Positions 7,604 to 15,887 of a stretch of 64,000 nucleotides of DNA are shown here, piece after piece. Every line of letters starts with the position of its first letter. Positions within the stretch are counted from its first letter, which is position 1. The DNA lies in NCBI RefSeq assembly GCF_009826935.1, contig NZ_WUMN01000001.1, positions 868,001 through 932,000 of the forward strand, read 5' to 3'. A program made the translations under genes and the position numbers. The stretch is from Flavobacterium sp. Sd200. GTDB lineage: Bacteria > Bacteroidota > Bacteroidia > Flavobacteriales > Flavobacteriaceae. Under the pieces are notes generated by a model. That model ran no database searches. It had not been told where the DNA came from and saw nothing but the letters and a program-made list of their open reading frames with translations.

Positions 7604-9101
7604 TTTTAGCCAGCCGCAACGCCAGTCGCTTATAGGTATTGTTGTTTTGTTTGGCGATGCCCTTCAAAACAGTGTCAGGGCTTTTTTGCCAATATTATTG
7701 GTTACATTATTAAAAGGTGATTCAGATATTCAAAAGCTTTGGCTGTATGGTGGGATTATTTTGGTGATAACATTAATAATAGGTTATCTTAACTATTTAA
7801 ACTTCAGGTTTTTTGTTGATGAAGATACCCAGGAATTTGTTGTAAGTAAAGGCATACTAAAAAAAACACGTATTGGTATTCCGTTAGATAAAATACAACA
7901 GGTTAATATTAACCAGTCGTTGCTGCAAAAAATAATTGGCGTACATGCTCTTGAAGTTGATACTGCCGGAAGCAATAAAAAAGAAATTATCATTAAGGCC
8001 ATTAGCCATGAACATGCTCTTATCTTAAAAGAAAGACTTTTGCAAAGCACTGATGCTTTTGAAGAAGTTGAAGAGACCAATACTGAAACTGCTGTTTCTC
8101 CTAAAAAACAAAAGCCTTTTATAGAAGTTAGCCTGCTAAGTCTTTTAAAGACCGGTATAACTTCTAATTATATCAGAAGTTTTGGTTTATTACTGGCCTT
8201 TTTTATATCTACGCTACAGCATCTCGATGAACTTTTTAAATATGGAAATGTAGACGATAAGGTTATCGAAGAATATGTGAATACCGATGTGGTATTGCGC
8301 TTTGTATCGTTCATAATATTCGCTATAATTTTTCTTACCCTCATGGTAAACCTTGTGCGTACAATTGTGAGGTACTACAATTTCAGGGTTACAAAAGAGC
8401 AAAATTCCCTGCTGTTATCTCATGGACTTATAAATACCCGAAACACCATTATAAGACCGGAAAAGGTGCAGATAGTAACTGTTGGGCGTAATTATTTTCA
8501 GAAGAAATTTGATATAAACGATGTAAAAGTCCGACAGGCGTCTGATCTTGAAAGCAGTAATAAAGAACAACAGAAGTCGGCTATAGAAATTCCCGGGTGC
8601 AGCGAAGCAGAAAAGAATATGTTGCTGCAGTTTCTGCTGGAAAAAATGCCTGAACGTGGTTTTGCTGTTAAGCCTAATTTTAGAAAAATGATATTTGAAA
8701 CTTTTAAGTTTCTTATAATACCGATCGGTATATTTTTTTTGTTTGCCTATTATGTATTACCGGAAACAATTGAATATGTAGTGTTCGTCCCTATTTACAG
8801 TGTGTTTGTAGGAGTACTGATATTTTTTGCCTTTAAAAACAGCAGGCTTTTTATAACGCCTGATTTTATTATAAAACAAAGCGGAGCCTGGGACATTGAT
8901 AACGATTATGTTGCACCTCATAAAATTCAGGCCATAAAACTCAAACAGTTTTTTTGGCAAAAATCATCTGATGTTGGTATTGTTAATTTATACACGGCAG
9001 GCGGCACAGTATCGTTTGGATTGGCTAACTTTACGCAACTAAAAAAACTGGCTAATTACTGGCTTTATCAGGTAGAAACTACTGAGAAGAATTGGATGTA
9101 G
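7593..9101 (+). CDS. Membrane protein with repeated bacterial PH domains, YdbT-like
   Basis: A 502-residue protein starting MKSDFSQPQR at 7593; this ATG lies in the last codons of the preceding gene, whereas the ATG at 7563 would give a longer overlap and a charged non-family extension. Three PH-like (DUF304) segments are visible, each after hydrophobic helices: KGILKKTRIGIPLDKIQQV, SHGLINTRNTIIRPEKVQIV and QSGAWDIDNDYVAPHKIQAI. This is the YdbT layout. The two coupled proteins probably form one membrane complex; ligand unknown. Confidence 0.82.
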   Translation: MKSDFSQPQRQSLIGIVVLFGDALQNSVRAFLPILLVTLLKGDSDIQKLWLYGGIILVITLIIGYLNYLNFRFFVDEDTQEFVVSKGILKKTRIGIPLDKIQQVNINQSLLQKIIGVHALEVDTAGSNKKEIIIKAISHEHALILKERLLQSTDAFEEVEETNTETAVSPKKQKPFIEVSLLSLLKTGITSNYIRSFGLLLAFFISTLQHLDELFKYGNVDDKVIEEYVNTDVVLRFVSFIIFAIIFLTLMVNLVRTIVRYYNFRVTKEQNSLLLSHGLINTRNTIIRPEKVQIVTVGRNYFQKKFDINDVKVRQASDLESSNKEQQKSAIEIPGCSEAEKNMLLQFLLEKMPERGFAVKPNFRKMIFETFKFLIIPIGIFFLFAYYVLPETIEYVVFVPIYSVFVGVLIFFAFKNSRLFITPDFIIKQSGAWDIDNDYVAPHKIQAIKLKQFFWQKSSDVGIVNLYTAGGTVSFGLANFTQLKKLANYWLYQVETTEKNWM

Positions 9102-9190
9102 TTTAATTTTAGATTTTAGAATTTAGATTTCAGATTGAGCTTCGCTGTAGTCATAAACAACAACCATAAACTATAAACAAAATAAACACA

Positions 9191-10087
9191 ATGAACATAA
9201 AAGCGTGGCTTGAGGCCGCACGTTTACGCACACTGCCATTATCGGTATCAGGAATATTGGTGGGTAGTTTTTATGCTTTTTCACAAGGATTCGCTAATTG
9301 GACAATATTAGCCTTTGCGCTTGTTACTACATTAGGGTTACAGGTACTTTCTAACTTTGCCAACGATTATGGCGACGGTGTAAAAGGTACAGATAATGAG
9401 CACCGCATTGGTCCGCAGCGCGCTATACAAAGTGGAAGTATTACTGTTGAAGCTATGAAAAAAGGTATAATTATTACTTCAATCCTTACGCTCATTGCTG
9501 CTGTAATACTTATTTACCTATCTTTTGGAAAAGAGAATTTTGGGTATTCAGTGTTCTTCTTTTTCCTTGGCCTCGCTGCCATAGCGGCTGCAATAAAATA
9601 TACAGTAGGAAAATCAGCTTACGGCTACCGTGGATTGGGAGATCTTTTCGTGTTCATTTTCTTTGGGCTTGTAAGTGTACTGGGATGTTATTTTTTATTC
9701 GCTAAAAATATTGACGGACTTATAATTATGCCAGCCATTTCAGTAGGCTTGCTTAGTGTTGCAGTACTTAACCTGAACAATATGCGCGATCAGGTGGGTG
9801 ATGCCCTGTCGGGTAAAAACACCCTGGTGGTTATAATGGGAGCAAAGGCTGCAAAGCTGTATCATTATTTTATTATTATTACCGCGCTTGTGCTTATATT
9901 AACTTTTGCATTATTAAATAATTTCCGCCCGGGGCAATACGTCTTTTTAGTAGCTTATGCGCCGTTTATAATGCACATACGTACTGTTGCAAAAAATACT
10001 GTTCCAAAAGATCTTGACCCGGAGCTTAAAAAAGTAGCTCTTGGAACATTCTTCCTTTCAGTAATGCTGTGTTTGGCGATGCAGTAG
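9191..10087 (+). CDS. menA: 1,4-dihydroxy-2-naphthoate polyprenyltransferase
   Basis: A 298-residue UbiA-superfamily membrane enzyme that joins the polyprenyl tail to dihydroxynaphthoate. The first Asp-rich motif is NDYGDGVKGTD (near residue 56) and the second is NMRDQVGDALSGKNTL (near 197); both bind Mg-diphosphate. About eight to nine hydrophobic helices are visible. It is located between the PH-domain pair and the metallo-hydrolase in the men cluster. Its 89-base leader contains repeated A-rich heptamers rather than a Shine-Dalgarno site. Confidence 0.96.
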   Translation: MNIKAWLEAARLRTLPLSVSGILVGSFYAFSQGFANWTILAFALVTTLGLQVLSNFANDYGDGVKGTDNEHRIGPQRAIQSGSITVEAMKKGIIITSILTLIAAVILIYLSFGKENFGYSVFFFFLGLAAIAAAIKYTVGKSAYGYRGLGDLFVFIFFGLVSVLGCYFLFAKNIDGLIIMPAISVGLLSVAVLNLNNMRDQVGDALSGKNTLVVIMGAKAAKLYHYFIIITALVLILTFALLNNFRPGQYVFLVAYAPFIMHIRTVAKNTVPKDLDPELKKVALGTFFLSVMLCLAMQ

Positions 10088-10142
10088 AGGAGTTATAATG
10101 TTGAAAGTTTGAGGTCGGATGTCTGAGTCCGATTACAGGTAC

Positions 10143-10177
10143 CAACAACTAACAACTAACAACTAACAACTAATAAC
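10143..10177 (+). repeat. Tandem heptamer repeat TAACAAC
   Basis: Four to five consecutive copies of the 7-base unit TAACAAC (last copy TAATAAC) lie in the 128-base gap between menA and the metallo-hydrolase gene. The downstream part (10185-10215) repeats AAACTATAAAC twice. Similar A-rich text is found before menA (9155-9190) and before the gene at 7073. No coding potential. Confidence 0.75.
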
Positions 10178-10215
10178 CATCAACCCAAAACTATAAACTA
10201 TAAACAACAAATAGA

Positions 10216-10893
10216 ATGAAGATTACATTTTACGGCCATGCCAGCCTTGGTATAGAAGTTGGCGGCAAACACATTTTGGTAGACCCTTATATTACAGCTA
10301 ACGAGCTGGCAAGCCATATTGATATTATGCAGCTTAAAGCTGATTATATACTAATAACCCATGCACATGGCGACCATATACTGGACGTAGAAGCTATTGC
10401 AGAGAATACAGGGGCAACAATAGTTTCTAATGCAGAAATTGCTACTTATTATACAAAAAAAGGCTTTAATGCTCACCCAATGAACCACGGTGGTAGCTGG
10501 AAATTTGATTTTGGTTCGGTTAAGTATGTAAATGCTATACACTCGAGCCAGTTTCCTGATGGTACTTATGGAGGCAACCAGGGTGGTTTTGTAATAGAGA
10601 GCGAGCATAAAAATATTTACATTGCCGGAGATACTGCACTTACTTATGACATGAAACTTATACCGCTTCGCACAAAATTAGACCTTGCTATTTTACCTAT
10701 AGGCAGTAACTTTACAATGGACGTTGAAGATGCTATTATAGCGTCTGATTTTGTAGAGTGCGACAAAGTGTTGGGTTATCACTATGATACGTTTGGTTAT
10801 ATAAAAATAGACCATGAGCAGGCTAAAAAGAAATTTTTTGATAAAGGTAAAGACCTTATGCTTTTAGAAATTGGTTCGTCGATCGAGTTGTAG
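10216..10893 (+). CDS. Metal-dependent hydrolase, UPF0173/YtkL-type metallo-beta-lactamase fold
   Basis: A 225-residue cytoplasmic protein with THAHGDHILD (HxHxDH zinc motif, near residue 47), HGGSW, AGDTALTYDM and the late histidine GYHYDTFG. Length and motifs match the UPF0173 family of metallo-beta-lactamase-fold hydrolases whose substrate is not established. The gene is conserved beside menaquinone genes here, which may or may not be meaningful. Confidence 0.88.
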   Translation: MKITFYGHASLGIEVGGKHILVDPYITANELASHIDIMQLKADYILITHAHGDHILDVEAIAENTGATIVSNAEIATYYTKKGFNAHPMNHGGSWKFDFGSVKYVNAIHSSQFPDGTYGGNQGGFVIESEHKNIYIAGDTALTYDMKLIPLRTKLDLAILPIGSNFTMDVEDAIIASDFVECDKVLGYHYDTFGYIKIDHEQAKKKFFDKGKDLMLLEIGSSIEL

Positions 10894-10902
10894 ATAATTA
10901 CT

Positions 10903-11296
10903 AATTTCAAATTACGAATTACGAAAATGAAAGCAGATAATGTGGTTCAGGTAAAGAGTTATGCTTTTGCAATTCGTATCGTGAAAGTATATAAATATCT
11001 CATTACAGAACAAAAAGAATTTGTTTTGTCTAAGCAGCTTTTGCGTTGTGGTACATCAATTGGGGCAAATGTAGAAGAAGCAATAGGAGGACAAAGTAAA
11101 AATGATTTTTTCGCAAAGCTTACTATTGCTTACAAAGAAGCCAGAGAAACACATTATTGGATAAGGCTTTTAAAGGATACTGATTATTTGTCTCCGGAAC
11201 AATGCACAAGCCTTTTGGCAGATACTGAAGAGTTATTAAGGCTGATTGGCAGTATTCAAAAGACACTTCGTAATTCGTAATTTGTAATTTGAAATT
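10903..11296. repeat. Inverted repeats framing the S23 gene
   Basis: The left arm (10903-10925) ends two bases before the S23 start codon. Its reverse complement begins TTCGTAATTCGTAATTTG and matches 11267-11284; the remainder of the arm (TAATTTGAAATT) reappears at 11285-11296, so the right arm equals the left plus one extra 7-base unit. The right arm includes the last four codons and the stop. The unit thus coincides almost exactly with the ORF. Confidence 0.8.
10927..11280 (+). CDS. Four helix bundle protein (S23 / 23S intervening-sequence protein family)
   Basis: A 117-residue all-helical protein. LSKQLLRCGTSIGANVEEAIGGQSKNDF and KLTIAYKEARETHYWIRLL are the family's two hallmark segments. 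Proteins of this family were first found inside intervening sequences of 23S rRNA genes and are related to the Avd accessory protein of diversity-generating retroelements; free-standing copies, as here, have no settled function. No reverse transcriptase or rRNA gene is nearby. The gene interrupts the men cluster and is enclosed by inverted repeats, which suggests insertion as a small cassette. Confidence 0.9.
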   Translation: MKADNVVQVKSYAFAIRIVKVYKYLITEQKEFVLSKQLLRCGTSIGANVEEAIGGQSKNDFFAKLTIAYKEARETHYWIRLLKDTDYLSPEQCTSLLADTEELLRLIGSIQKTLRNS

Positions 11297-11308
11297 CGTA
11301 ATTTTTCT

Positions 11309-12343
11309 ATGAACGCATCCTACCAAAAATACATTCTAAATTTTAAGCGTCCCAGTGGTACTTCACGCGGTGTAATGACCGAAAAGGAAACCTGGTTTAT
11401 TATCCTCGAAAAGGAGGGTAAACGGGGAATAGGAGAGTGTGGCATATTGCGGTCGCTTAGTATTGATGATCGTCCTGACTATGAAGAAAAACTAGAATGG
11501 GTATGTGAAAATATTCATTTGGGACAGGATAAATTATGGGAGGAACTGATCGAATTTCCATCTATACAATTTGGTGTTGAAACTGCATTCAGGTTGCTCG
11601 AAGCCGAAAATCCTTATCTTTTATTCCCTTCAGAATTTACGCAAAGTAGAGCTCCAATTCCTATAAACGGATTGGTTTGGATGGGAGAGGAGGCTTACAT
11701 GAAGGAGCAGATAGAAGATAAAATTAAGCAGGGTTTTAACTGCATAAAACTCAAAATAGGAGCGATAGATTTTGTCTATGAACTAGGGTTGTTAAGATTT
11801 ATAAGAGATAATTTTACTCCCGAACAGATAGAGATTAGGGTAGATGCTAACGGTGCTTTTAGTTCAAACGAAGCTTTAGGTAAATTGATTCAGTTATCTG
11901 AATATAAATTACATAGTATTGAACAGCCAATAAAACAGCACCAGCATGACAGCATGGCAGAGTTGTGTAAAACAACACCTTTACCTATTGCTTTGGATGA
12001 AGAGCTGATAGGTGTGTTTACCCACGAAGCTAAAGATGCATTGTTGCAAAAAATAAAGCCTCAATACATAATTTTAAAGCCCAGTTTAGTAGGTGGTTTT
12101 AAGGGCTGTGCTGAGTGGATTGCCCTTGCCGAAAAATATAATATTGGCTGGTGGATAACGTCTGCGCTTGAAAGTAATATAGGGCTTAATGCTATTGCGC
12201 AATGGACATATTTGCAAAATAACTCCATGCCGCAGGGTCTTGGTACGGGAGCTCTTTATACTAATAATTTTGATTGCCCACTTGAAGTTGTGAATGGAAA
12301 ATTGACTTACAACACCGAATTGCAATGGAATGTTGATTTTTAA
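11309..12343 (+). CDS. menC: o-Succinylbenzoate synthase-like enolase superfamily enzyme
   Basis: The 344-residue protein has the enolase-superfamily barrel: catalytic lysines in CIKLKIG (near residue 147), metal ligands in VDANGAF, IEQPIK and ALDEEL, and a second lysine in ILKPSLVGG. The family includes o-succinylbenzoate synthase and dipeptide epimerases; the position after menB and menA supports MenC, which dehydrates SHCHC to o-succinylbenzoate. It starts 12 bases after the right inverted repeat of the S23 unit and ends 5 bases before a convergent gene. Confidence 0.88.
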   Translation: MNASYQKYILNFKRPSGTSRGVMTEKETWFIILEKEGKRGIGECGILRSLSIDDRPDYEEKLEWVCENIHLGQDKLWEELIEFPSIQFGVETAFRLLEAENPYLLFPSEFTQSRAPIPINGLVWMGEEAYMKEQIEDKIKQGFNCIKLKIGAIDFVYELGLLRFIRDNFTPEQIEIRVDANGAFSSNEALGKLIQLSEYKLHSIEQPIKQHQHDSMAELCKTTPLPIALDEELIGVFTHEAKDALLQKIKPQYIILKPSLVGGFKGCAEWIALAEKYNIGWWITSALESNIGLNAIAQWTYLQNNSMPQGLGTGALYTNNFDCPLEVVNGKLTYNTELQWNVDF

Positions 12344-12348
12344 TTGAT

Positions 12349-13290
12349 CTAATCGAAAGTTAATGCACCTAATATTTCCTCACTCATAAAAGGACCACCG
12401 GGAAACAACGCAGTGTAATCAAGGTTAAGCCATATTTGTCCGCGTTCATCCACATGATAGTGAATTTCTTTGCCACGGCTTTCCTCTACAAATAATACTT
12501 CTTTTATAAGATAGTTGGCTGTTTCGAGGTCGGCTTTTGTACCGACAAGCATTTCGGGGTATAGATGCCCACCTGTATGAATAATTCGTGGCGTTCCGCC
12601 TATTGCCCTAATACATGCTGCCATCAATATAGCATGATCGTCACAATCGCCAGAAAAATGTTGTAAAGATTCATCGGCACTGGCAATATATTCCCGTCCT
12701 TTAGGGTCATCAAGATAATTCCAGCGATTCCTTATTTCTTTAAATACAGCAAAACATTGTATCAGTCTACGGTGCTGTTTGTAACCTTTTACGTTTTTAA
12801 AATATTTTGTAGTGGCCATAGCAGCAAAATTGCGAACCTGGGGGTTGCCATAATCTACAGCATCTATGATTTGTGATTTATTTGGGAAAGGCAATAACTT
12901 ATAAATAATAATATCCTGAGGGTTAGGATCATCAGCCATAGTGTAGACCATAGAGCGATAATCTTCATAGACTGCATTAAAGCCATAACTCCCAAAAACC
13001 GATCCGTATACTAAAACCATCAGATAAATGGCTATACAGATTATAAGAATGGTTTTTAGCAGCCTTAATACCAGTTGTATAAGCACCAGCATCGTTATAA
13101 ATATAAGTACCCTGTCGATATGAAAAGGCCACTCCGGGTCTATTAGGTTTTGATGCAGTATAATAAACAACGGAATGGCTATGAGTATATTTAGTACAAA
13201 TATGATAACAGAATCCCAGGGCTTCTTTACCTGAAGCCTTTGCTTTAAATTTTGTATGCTGAAAGATTGCTGTTTAACCATTTTATGCAC
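12349..13290 (-). CDS. Transglutaminase-like domain membrane protein
   Basis: About 313 residues. Three hydrophobic segments occupy residues 25-45, 62-80 and 80-100, followed by a soluble domain with FSGDCDDHAILMAACIRAIGG (catalytic cysteine), IHTGGHLYPEM (histidine) and IWLNLDYT (aspartate). This Cys-His-Asp order is that of the transglutaminase/cysteine-protease superfamily. Substrate unknown. ATG at 13290 or 13281 could both be the start. It follows the next gene by 5 bases and is very likely co-transcribed with it. Confidence 0.78.
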   Translation of the reverse strand: MHKMVKQQSFSIQNLKQRLQVKKPWDSVIIFVLNILIAIPLFIILHQNLIDPEWPFHIDRVLIFITMLVLIQLVLRLLKTILIICIAIYLMVLVYGSVFGSYGFNAVYEDYRSMVYTMADDPNPQDIIIYKLLPFPNKSQIIDAVDYGNPQVRNFAAMATTKYFKNVKGYKQHRRLIQCFAVFKEIRNRWNYLDDPKGREYIASADESLQHFSGDCDDHAILMAACIRAIGGTPRIIHTGGHLYPEMLVGTKADLETANYLIKEVLFVEESRGKEIHYHVDERGQIWLNLDYTALFPGGPFMSEEILGALTFD

Positions 13291-13295
13291 AGGTT

Positions 13296-14141
13296 TTATC
13301 CTGTTACAGTTTCAAAGGCAGTTTTGTTATCTATAATCTCCAATTCGAGCAACTGGTTTTGTACAATATCCAACGCAGATTTACTAAGTTTCTGCTGAGA
13401 CCATGAAGTTAATTTCAGCCATTCGCTAATATCTTCTCTTTTTTGTCCATAACGTTCGGCAAGGATAATATTAATATCAGGAATATTTTTAAAACCTGCT
13501 GTTTTTTGGTTTATAATATCCAAAACTGTTCCAATGGTTTTGGCATCGTTTAGCAAAACTTTGTTGCGAACTGCTATTACAAAACTTGGCCATGGGGTAG
13601 GGCAGTCGGCTACACGTCTAAAAATACCTTTATCTACAATTGGCTTGGTCATAAAACGTTCCCACATAAAATAATCTGCCGTACCGTTTGTTAAAGCTTC
13701 TACTGCACCGTCGAGCGTGTTGATAACTTCATACTTTAGTTTTTTTGTATTCCAGCCCTGTTCCTGTGCATTTACTATAGCCATTAGATGTGACCCTGAC
13801 CCATAACGACTAATTGCTATTTTGCCATGCTGCAAATCAGAAAGGGAATTGTATGATGAATTAGCTCCAACGTGAATTCCCCATATTAGAGGTGATTCTA
13901 CATATATCTGTACTATTTTGCTTTCATTCCCGGCGGCAATATCCTTCACTATACCTTCGGTTAAAATTACGGCAATATCGGTCTCACCACTTCGAAGCAT
14001 CTGGCAAAGTTTACCGGTTCCTTCAGGAACATCGGTCCATTGCAGGTCAATATTTTTGTCTGTAAATTCTCTGTTTTCAATGCATAGATGCCATGGCAGG
14101 TTAAAATGCTCAGGAACCCCTGCAATTTTTATTGATTTCAT
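13296..14141 (-). CDS. Type 2 periplasmic-binding-fold protein without signal peptide
   Basis: A 281-residue protein beginning MKSIKIAGVPEHFNLPWHL. Features of the solute-binding (NMT1/SsuA-like) fold are LRSGETDIAVILTEG, the hinge and phosphate-loop-like AISRYGSGSHLMAI, and ALTNGTADYFMWERF. No signal peptide or lipobox is present, so it is predicted to be cytoplasmic and is not an ordinary transporter subunit; no permease gene is nearby. A cytoplasmic ligand-binding or enzymatic role is possible but unproven. Confidence 0.72.
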   Translation of the reverse strand: MKSIKIAGVPEHFNLPWHLCIENREFTDKNIDLQWTDVPEGTGKLCQMLRSGETDIAVILTEGIVKDIAAGNESKIVQIYVESPLIWGIHVGANSSYNSLSDLQHGKIAISRYGSGSHLMAIVNAQEQGWNTKKLKYEVINTLDGAVEALTNGTADYFMWERFMTKPIVDKGIFRRVADCPTPWPSFVIAVRNKVLLNDAKTIGTVLDIINQKTAGFKNIPDINIILAERYGQKREDISEWLKLTSWSQQKLSKSALDIVQNQLLELEIIDNKTAFETVTG

Positions 14142-14282
14142 GTTTACTGTTTATAAAGCAATAAAGGTAATAAGAGTAATTTAATAACTAAAGATTTTTG
14201 CATATCGTAAAAGCCATAAAGCATTTAAAATTTTTATAAAATATTAAATTCAGCAACTTAGTTATATATTGATAAATAAAAA

Positions 14283-14310
14283 CTGCGGCATCATATTACT
14301 GATGCCGCAG
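14283..14310 (-). terminator. Terminator of the PI-PLC1-like gene
   Basis: Perfect 11-bp GC-rich stem CTGCGGCATCA / TGATGCCGCAG with a 6-base loop, about 27 bases past the minus-strand stop at 14337. The minus strand continues with CAGTTTTTATTTATC, a T-rich tail. Confidence 0.85.
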
Positions 14311-14336
14311 CTGAAAAATACATAAAACAAAACTAT

Positions 14337-15407
14337 TTATTTTTTGCCGTTTACTGGATTTAGCCTAAAATATCCGCCATCGTCAAACTTAATGTGATAG
14401 GGTGAATTAAAGAACTTGCTTGGTTGGTAATAATCTGTTGTAATTATTTGAGCACCGCTTTTCTTAGCATCTTCAAAATGTTTGTAATCGTTGGCACGTG
14501 CTTCTTTAGTATCGGCATCGGCACGGGTGCGAATAATGTAGCCTTTCTTAACAAGGTCGGCAATAGTAGCGTCTTCCGGATTGTTTCTAAAAAGAGTGGC
14601 TGCTTCCGGAGTACCGGGCTGGGCATTAACAAATACAACACGATTCTTTAAAGATGGATGTCCTTTTATGTACATGTCTCTTTTTTCGCCATTATTATCT
14701 AAAATAAAAAGAAATTTGCCCTTGGCCTGTTTTAAAGTAGGCCAGTTACCTTTAAGTACTGCTTCTTCGAGTGTTTTATATTTGCCTCTAACCATATCAG
14801 GGGTAATAAGTTTGTCAGTACCAAGATTTGCTTTTATAACGGCATCCACCTGGTCAAACAGTTCTGGGGTAAACATTTCGGGCTCTGTACCAAAACGGTT
14901 CACTTCTCCGTCTTTAGGTTCGAGCGTAATAAACACAGGTGTATGATTTGGATGCTCATCAGACCATTTTTTGAGAACCTTGAGGCACTCTTCAAAAGTA
15001 AGAACCGAACTCCTAAAATCTATATCAGTAACGTGGAAAACTTTAAATCCCGGTTTTTTCATTACACCGGCTGGGTCATACAACTTTTCGGGTTTAGCAA
15101 GATCAAGACCTTTTGGATGGGCGTAGCGGCCTCCTTTAGTGTCGGCATTAATATCTATTTCAAGATTCCGTAACCCCATGCTTAATTGTTCCGGTATAGA
15201 GATATGCTCATATTCCAGTCCGCTAAGACGGTTAGTACTGTCTTTCTCTGTAATCGCTTTATAAAGTGCAGGTTCTATAGCCTGTTTATAGCTATTATGA
15301 GAGCCTATTACCTGTATTCTATTAATTTTTGTGTTGTCGTCCTGCGCCTGTACAGTAATAAAAACAGCGGCAAATGCGAACGAAAATGCCTTAGTAATTA
15401 AATTCAT
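14337..15407 (-). CDS. Secreted phosphatidylinositol-specific phospholipase C1-like protein
   Basis: The 356-residue protein has a signal peptide (MNLITKAFSFAFAAVFITVQAQ, cut after AQA) and a PLC-like phosphodiesterase TIM-barrel. IQVIGSHNSYKQ carries the first catalytic histidine; LRNLEIDI, VFHVTDIDFRS and VFITLEPKDGEV hold the calcium/second histidine region. The assignment is to the calcium-dependent PI-PLC1-like group found in environmental bacteria. Likely periplasmic or extracellular; the natural phosphodiester substrate is not known. It is divergent from susC with 480 bases between them. Confidence 0.83.
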   Translation of the reverse strand: MNLITKAFSFAFAAVFITVQAQDDNTKINRIQVIGSHNSYKQAIEPALYKAITEKDSTNRLSGLEYEHISIPEQLSMGLRNLEIDINADTKGGRYAHPKGLDLAKPEKLYDPAGVMKKPGFKVFHVTDIDFRSSVLTFEECLKVLKKWSDEHPNHTPVFITLEPKDGEVNRFGTEPEMFTPELFDQVDAVIKANLGTDKLITPDMVRGKYKTLEEAVLKGNWPTLKQAKGKFLFILDNNGEKRDMYIKGHPSLKNRVVFVNAQPGTPEAATLFRNNPEDATIADLVKKGYIIRTRADADTKEARANDYKHFEDAKKSGAQIITTDYYQPSKFFNSPYHIKFDDGGYFRLNPVNGKK

Positions 15408-15887
15408 AAAAGTTGTGTTAGAGTAGTTGTTTTTAAGAGCGGTAAAATTACCCTGCTAATATTACCGGTATGTTAGGTTAAGTAAAACAAAAGCCATACT
15501 TAATATTAACAAAATGTTTGTGCATTTATAAGTAAGCTTCATTTTGAAACGTTGTAGTTAATATCCTGCTTAAAATTAAGGAAACATACAATGCTGATTA
15601 CTGCATTTTAACATGATTTCCCTTAATTTAAAGATAACCTTCCCGAAAAATAATTTGCCCGTTCATTGTGTTATTTCGCACTCAATATTTACACAGTTTT
15701 TACAATAGCTAAAAACAACGGACAAATATTAGAGAGAGCACACATAAACAACAATAAAACAATACAACTAAAACTTTACTGCCAATGAACTAAAAAACAA
15801 CTACTACATCTTCATTACAGTTTAGCCAAAAACTGTAAAAACAACAACGCAGATTGAACATCTAAACCAAAACATAATAACACAAAA
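15408..15887. other. Intergenic region between PI-PLC-like gene and susC
   Basis: This 480-base gap has no supported ORF. The susC-proximal part (15690-15887) is very A-rich and looks like a long leader. It contains a 9-bp stem TTACAGTTT / AAACTGTAA (15815-15838, loop of 6), 50 bases before the susC ATG. I found no full TTTG/TAnnTTTG promoter; TAATTTGCCC at 15651 and TATTTAC at 15686 are only partial matches. Confidence 0.5.

Noticed and set aside
10143..10177. CRISPR array or minisatellite-like array at the TAACAAC repeats
   Set aside because: Units are 7 bases and contiguous without spacers, and no cas genes are present.
13296..14141. Futalosine-pathway MqnA/MqnD enzyme, suggested by the binding fold and nearby men genes
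   Set aside because: The window encodes classical MenB, MenA, MenC and MenD, which would make futalosine enzymes redundant, and no MqnA/MqnD signature is visible.
15815..15838. Hairpin in the susC leader as a terminator or riboswitch
   Set aside because: The stem is AT-rich with only two G-C pairs, has no T run, and no known aptamer core surrounds it. Kept only as a leader feature.
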